Assembly (NCBI GenBank): GCA_019321725.1
Contig: CM033118.1
Span: 12,240,071-12,304,070 of the forward strand
From: Paulownia fortunei
Lineage: Eukaryota > Streptophyta > Magnoliopsida > Lamiales > Paulowniaceae
DNA: 64,000 bases
Reading direction: 5' to 3'
In this document: positions 59,791 through 64,000 of the stretch, piece after piece
Numbering within the stretch: position 1 is the first letter of the stretch
Layout of the letters: each line of letters starts with the position of its first letter
Notes under the pieces: model-generated
What the model saw: the letters and a program-made list of their open reading frames with translations, nothing else
Databases searched by the model: none
Told to the model about the DNA's origin: nothing
Made by a program: the position numbers and the translations under genes

Positions 59791-60129
59791 ATTTAGCCTT
59801 CACAGCATCACTCTAGATAGTTTAGCATTTTCCTCTAAATAGATGTTATGTGTGCAAATTAAAGGACTAGTATCTTTAATATCAACAATGGTCCATCCTA
59901 AAGCATTCTTATGTATTTTCAAAGTTTCGGTCAACTTACCTTTTGGGATGCATCAAGTTTGGAATAAATTATTATCGAAAAAGTCTCATTCCTACCCAAA
60001 AAAGAGTATTTTATATCAAATGGAAAATGTTTCAAATCAATCATGGAGTTTTAATACTTGATAGAATAGATTATACTGTTAATGGTATTCAAGCCTTGGT
60101 TTTCAAAATTATTTTTCTTGTACATGTGA

Positions 60130-60600
60130 AAATTTAGAGAGAATATAAGAGTGTCTTTTGACAAATACTTTCACTTTCAAAACAAGTTTCCAGAGGATCA
60201 AAGGAATTAGTGATAGTAAAATATTCTTGAACAAGTTCCTCAATTGAATCCACTCCGTGTACTTCAATATCTTTTACAGGTTGCTTACAAACATTAAACA
60301 CATTTACTTCTAAAGTCATATTTTCAAAAGATAACTTCAAAATACTATTCCTATAATTAATCAAATTATTTGAAGTTGTAAGAAAATGACGACTCCAAAA
60401 TGATAGGAATCTGTGTATGTGTATGTGCAACAGACTGTGTGCCTAAAACACTAAAATCAACAGGAAAGTAAAACTTATCAGTTTGTACCAACACATCTTC
60501 TACTACTCCCTTTGGAATTTTAATTGAACGGTCAACTAGTTGGAATACAATGAAAGTTGTTTTAAATTCTCCCAAACCTAATTATTCATAAACAGAGAAA
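60130..60600 (-). pseudogene. Athila-type protease region remnant
   Basis: The frame 60366-60575 reads TTFIVFQLVDRSIKIPKGVV, then EDVLVQTDKFYFPVDFSVLG. This matches the Q-L-A-D-R-S-I-x-x-P-x-G-I-V-E-D-V-L-V-K-V block of Athila-type proteases. The frame 60134-60430 holds the downstream linker (VNVFNVCKQPVKDIEVHGVD). Stops separate the two. Confidence 0.75.
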
Positions 60601-60799
60601 GGTAGAAGATTTACACTAGCACTAAGATCAAATAAAGCACACTCTACTCTAGTGTTTTCTATGGTGCATGAAATGGTTAGACAACCTGAATCTTTGTACT
60701 TAGGTGGAGTGAATTGTTGAATGATTGAACTAACACTTTCAGTTAAAAATGCATTCTTTTATACATAATGTTTTTTTTAATTGTACACAAATCTTTCAA

Positions 60800-62300
60800 A
60801 GATTTGGCTTAAGATGGAACTTGCTTGATTTCATCCAGCAATAGAATATTAATATTAACTTGTTTAAGAACTTCAAAGATTTTAGAATTTGAGTTCAATT
60901 TCTGATTCGGTTGCAATCTTTGAGAAAAAAGAAGCTAGAGGTGAGTATTTTTCTTTTTCATTATTTTCAAACTCATCTTTATTAAACTTCCCTTCATCAT
61001 CACTATTATTTTCATTCTTCATTTCTGAAGGTGGATTATAAATTTTCTTCTTGGAATGAAAAGTATCGTTAACAACTTTTCCATTTCGAAAAGTTGTGAC
61101 CGAATTAGCCTCATTGACTAAATTTTTACTTGAAGAAGAAACATGAAAATAAGTGGTAGGATTAGGTTGAAGTTGAGCATGAAATTTACCTTTTGCATGA
61201 GTACTCAAAGAGGTTGTTAGTATTAAAAGTGTACTTTTGATCTCATTGATAGCTTGTGAAGTCTAGTTATTAATATTTGTTTGTTCATGCACAAACACTT
61301 GCAAAGTATCCTCAAGGGATTTTGTACGTGGAACTGGATAAGAAGGAAATTTTGGTGGATTTTGTGAATATAGTAGTTTGGTATGATTATCATCTCACCA
61401 ATTAAAATTGGAATGTTTTCTCCATTGTGGATCGTAAGTTTTAGAATATGGAGAATAAAAAGGCTTTTTGAATGTGTTCATGACATTTACTTGTGTTGGA
61501 ATGTTTGGGCATTCATTGGTGGATTGTCCTCACATGTTCACAAATGCTACAAACTTCTTCATCTTGCACAAATCTAATTTTCTTTACTTTTTTAATTTAC
61601 ATGGCCTCAACTTTTCTTGTTAAACTAGCAATCCTAGTATTTGAATCATCTTCTTGACTAAGGTAATATTTTCTTTATTACTATTAGCAAGATTAAATCT
61701 AATAAAACCTTCAGAAGAATTGACACTATTACAAGAAACTCACTATTACATATTATTTCAACAAAATATTTTGTTTAGGGAGTTAAAACTTCATAAAAGA
61801 AACTAATTAAGTGCTATTTTTCAAAACCATGATGTGGGCATGAATTCAACAAATCTTTAAATTTTTCTAAATAATGAAAGAATGCTTCATTAGGATTTTG
61901 AGAAAAATTTTGGATTTGTCTTTTCAAAACTTTACTTTTATGAATTGGAAGAATTTTTTTCAAAAATTTAGCTTGCATTTCTTAGAAAGTGCCAACTGAC
62001 CTAGGTTTTAAAGTTAAGCTAAGTTTTCTCTTTATCTTTTAAAGAAAAAAAATTGAGCTTAACGATCTCATTTGTATGTGTTTGATCATCAAAAGTGGCA
62101 CACATTTCATCAAATTCTTTCAAATGTAAGTAAGGGCTTTCAGAGTATAAACTATGAAAATTAGGAAGTAAAGGGATCATACCTGACTTGAATCAAAATT
62201 TATTTGCAATGAGAGGAAAAATGAAGCAAAAAGGAGAAGAATTTGAAGCAGGTTGCAAGTAATAATGTATGGTACGCACCTGTTGATTCTCATTTCCATT
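60800..62300 (-). pseudogene. Athila-type gag remnant
   Basis: The frame 60882-61208 is low in recognisable motifs but has an acidic, Asn-rich SEMKNENNSDDEGKFNKDEF stretch typical of Athila gag C-terminal parts. Nearer 62300, broken frames include pieces similar to the gag core (LNLLPNFHSLYSESPYLHLK-like sequence at about 62110-62170). The call depends mainly on position between protease and primer binding site. Confidence 0.55.
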
Positions 62301-62494
62301 TTAGACACTTCAATTTTCAGCTATGGTAGAAATGTGTGGAGGTGACAGATAAATTTTCAAACAAAGTTTTAGAATTATTTCTAACTAAACGACGAGATAT
62401 ATGACTACGATACCATATGAACATATAACCATAAAGAAATCAAACATATAATATTTACAAAGAAAAAACACTTACAAACCTGAATACTTCCCTT

Positions 62495-62516
62495 GCCTTC
62501 CCCGACAATGATGCCA
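62495..62516 (-). other. Degenerate Athila-type primer binding region
   Basis: The minus strand reads TTGGCATCATTGTCGGGGAA, close to the usual TTGGCGCCGTTGCCGGGGAA found just after the 5' LTR of Athila-type elements. Confidence 0.7.
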
Positions 62517-62517
62517 A

Positions 62518-63530
62518 AAACTTGCTAGAACTTTAAGGTTGTAAACCCAAGTGAAGGTTGTATCAAATAATAAATTTCTCATGAGTCAGAGGTCGATCCA
62601 TAGAGAAGTTGTTTGAAGTTTTTAGGATTATATATCTTAAAAGATGGGCTTTAAAAGTTTACATTATAAAGAAAAAAATATACTATAAATAAAAAATTAA
62701 AGTAATAAAAGTACTGAGGATTAGTGATCCACTTTTGAGTTTTGAATAGAAAAATAATTATTTATTATTCTTTTACTTCTTTTAAATGCCACTGTTGAAA
62801 TTTATACACAATGAAGGTTCCAATGGAAAAATGTTAAAAATAGCTCATGGATTAAGGTAATCATGATATTGTCTCACTGTCTGTAAATTATCTCTTAATG
62901 TCAACACTTATTTATGGGATCAAGTATTTATACACACCATTGTCTACAACAAATCAAAGTTTCACGTTAGCAGTTGGTATAGTAGAACCATACATTTAGC
63001 TAAATGAACCCAAATATTTGTTGTACCATTAGTAATACATAAATCAAGAATCACCACTAATCAATGAGGGTTTTAACGCCAATATTTATTTATGGATTAA
63101 GTATTTATGCATATCTTTGTCTACAACAAATCAAGCTTTCACATTAGTAGTCAGTATAGTAGAACAAGAACTTTAGCTACATGAACCCAAAGCATTTGTT
63201 GTGCCATTAGTAAAACATAAATCAAGAATCATCGCTAATCAATCAGGGTTTTAATGCTAAAATTAAAATAATAATACAGCATACTTAAATATCATGTACC
63301 TTAATAACCATTCATCTTCTTTGATTAAGAGGTTCACACTTTCTCCTTAGCCAAATAAATTTAGAAAGATATATAAAAGTAGAAAAGACTAAAAATAGAA
63401 GAGAAACTGAAGAAGACATGTTTATTACTACTAACAAACTTAGCCTAAATAAAGACAATAATAAAAATTTCTTTCTGATGTGTATTAAATTGGATGTTAA
63501 TTTAAAAAAATTAAAAAACACTAAAATATA
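62518..63530 (-). mobile_element. Athila-type 5' LTR-like sequence, minus
   Basis: LTR sequence is expected directly beyond the primer binding site. GTCGATCCATAGAGAAG at 62592 is a phrase common in plant LTRs. The upper end is not sharp. A tandem duplication lies inside (see 62902-63257). Minus-strand frames near 63312-63521 have no domain. Confidence 0.5.
62902..63257. repeat. 178-base tandem duplication inside the Athila-type LTR
   Basis: CAACACTTATTTATGGGATC at 62902 is repeated as CAATATTTATTTATGGATT at 63080. TGTCTACAACAAATCAA, TAGTATAGTAGAAC-like and TGAACCCAAA landmarks, and AATCAAGAATCA, follow in the same order in both copies. Several differences separate the copies. Confidence 0.85.
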
Positions 63531-63559
63531 AGTGAAATTATAATAAAGGATAGGGTCCG

Positions 63560-63957
63560 TGTACTAAAACCGTGTGTAGAACCCGACTCGAATTGACCAA
63601 ATATATGACCCTGGCTTTTATCCGCACATAACATGCACTAAACATAGACCAGAAGTTCCCACATGTCAACATAAGATATACTATAAATAGGTCCCAACTT
63701 CCACATTCCAAGTAAGTCATAACATAATTAATTTCTATAAAGATCATAACTACATAACTCTAAGACCCTTAAAATCTAACTTTATCATTGGAGGGTTTTA
63801 GCTGAGGGCCACCTCAGCAAGCCTGACGAGTTCTTTCCTTCTCAGGAATAAAGGAATAGCTATAGCAAGGTTCAAAGAATCTACATCTTACAAAGGCTAG
63901 AAGCTTAGATCGAGGAGATCCAGGTAACTGAAATATCTAGGATTAGGGACAAGATCT
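63560..63957 (+). mobile_element. 5' LTR of a Tat-type gypsy element, + strand
   Basis: TATA box CTATAAATAGGTCCC lies at 63681-63695. Typical Tat LTR phrases follow: GGAGGGTTTTAGCTGAGGGC at 63790 and CAGGTAACTG at 63920. The start is approximate. The interior of the element lies outside the window. Confidence 0.65.
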
Positions 63958-63958
63958 A

Positions 63959-63978
63959 TTGGCACCGTTTGTGGGAAC
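63959..63978 (+). other. Tat-type primer binding site
   Basis: TTGGCACCGTTTGTGGGAAC is one or two bases from the TTGGCGCCGTCTGTGGGAA typical of Tat-lineage elements, directly after the LTR. Confidence 0.8.
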
Positions 63979-64000
63979 CAGTTTGTGGGGGATCCAAAAA

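Larger units (their letters stand above)
58846..62517 (-). mobile_element. Athila-type gypsy internal region, minus
   Basis: On the minus strand the order is primer-binding-like site (62495-62516), gag, protease, reverse transcriptase and the start of RNase H, cut at 58846 by Copia-A. At the cut the frame reads LQIELYIFEIMCDVSKYM, the family having F-E-L-M-C-D-A-S-D-Y-A. The rest of RNase H and the integrase are not found on the far side of Copia-A, so they were deleted. All frames contain stops. Confidence 0.8.

Overview
This window reads as nuclear DNA of a dicot plant. It is strongly AT-rich, has CA and TA microsatellites, contains one three-exon NAC transcription factor gene with normal GT-AG introns, and is otherwise mostly decayed LTR retrotransposons of lineages typical of higher plants (Ty1/copia; Ty3/gypsy of chromovirus, Athila and Tat types). 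The NAC gene resembles the NAC058 group, and a broken disease-resistance gene resembles the R1-like coiled-coil NLRs common in asterids. An asterid host is my inference, not something the sequence proves.

Layout: 1-1790 is the 3' end of a + strand Tat-type element (a 90-base tandem array followed by LTR-like sequence). 2040-8945 is a decayed minus-strand copia element (Copia-1). 8952-14700 is a minus-strand chromovirus (3' LTR plus pol). 15560-16790 is a degenerate minisatellite. 17395-19690 (minus) is the NAC gene, the only intact gene found. 19691-25190 is intergenic, with microsatellites, two foldback sequences and one end of a Stowaway MITE. 25195-27706 is a copia LTR fragment (Copia-3). 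28240-34255 is a rearranged gypsy element whose gag-protease lies on + and whose pol lies on -, between LTRs in inverted orientation. 34951-35222 is a long foldback element. 36286-41490 is an R1-like NLR pseudogene (minus) split by a + strand copia deletion derivative (Copia-5, 36512-39913).

The right third is a nest of insertions. An Athila-type gypsy element (minus, 58851 to about 63530) was entered by Copia-A (minus, 41491-58845). The 5' LTR of Copia-A was then entered by a gypsy-like solo LTR (46436-58659), which in turn holds Copia-B (+, 47596-56708). Copia-B has both LTRs, a primer binding site, a polypurine tract and a perfect ATAAA target duplication. Its leader holds a GC-rich palindromic minisatellite (49824-50235) unlike anything nearby. 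The window ends in the 5' LTR and primer binding site of another + strand Tat element.

No operon-like or multi-gene system is present. The only gene likely to make a functional host protein is the NAC factor. All transposon reading frames I examined carry stops, frameshifts or deletions. Element boundaries marked approximate come from comparing copies inside the window by eye.
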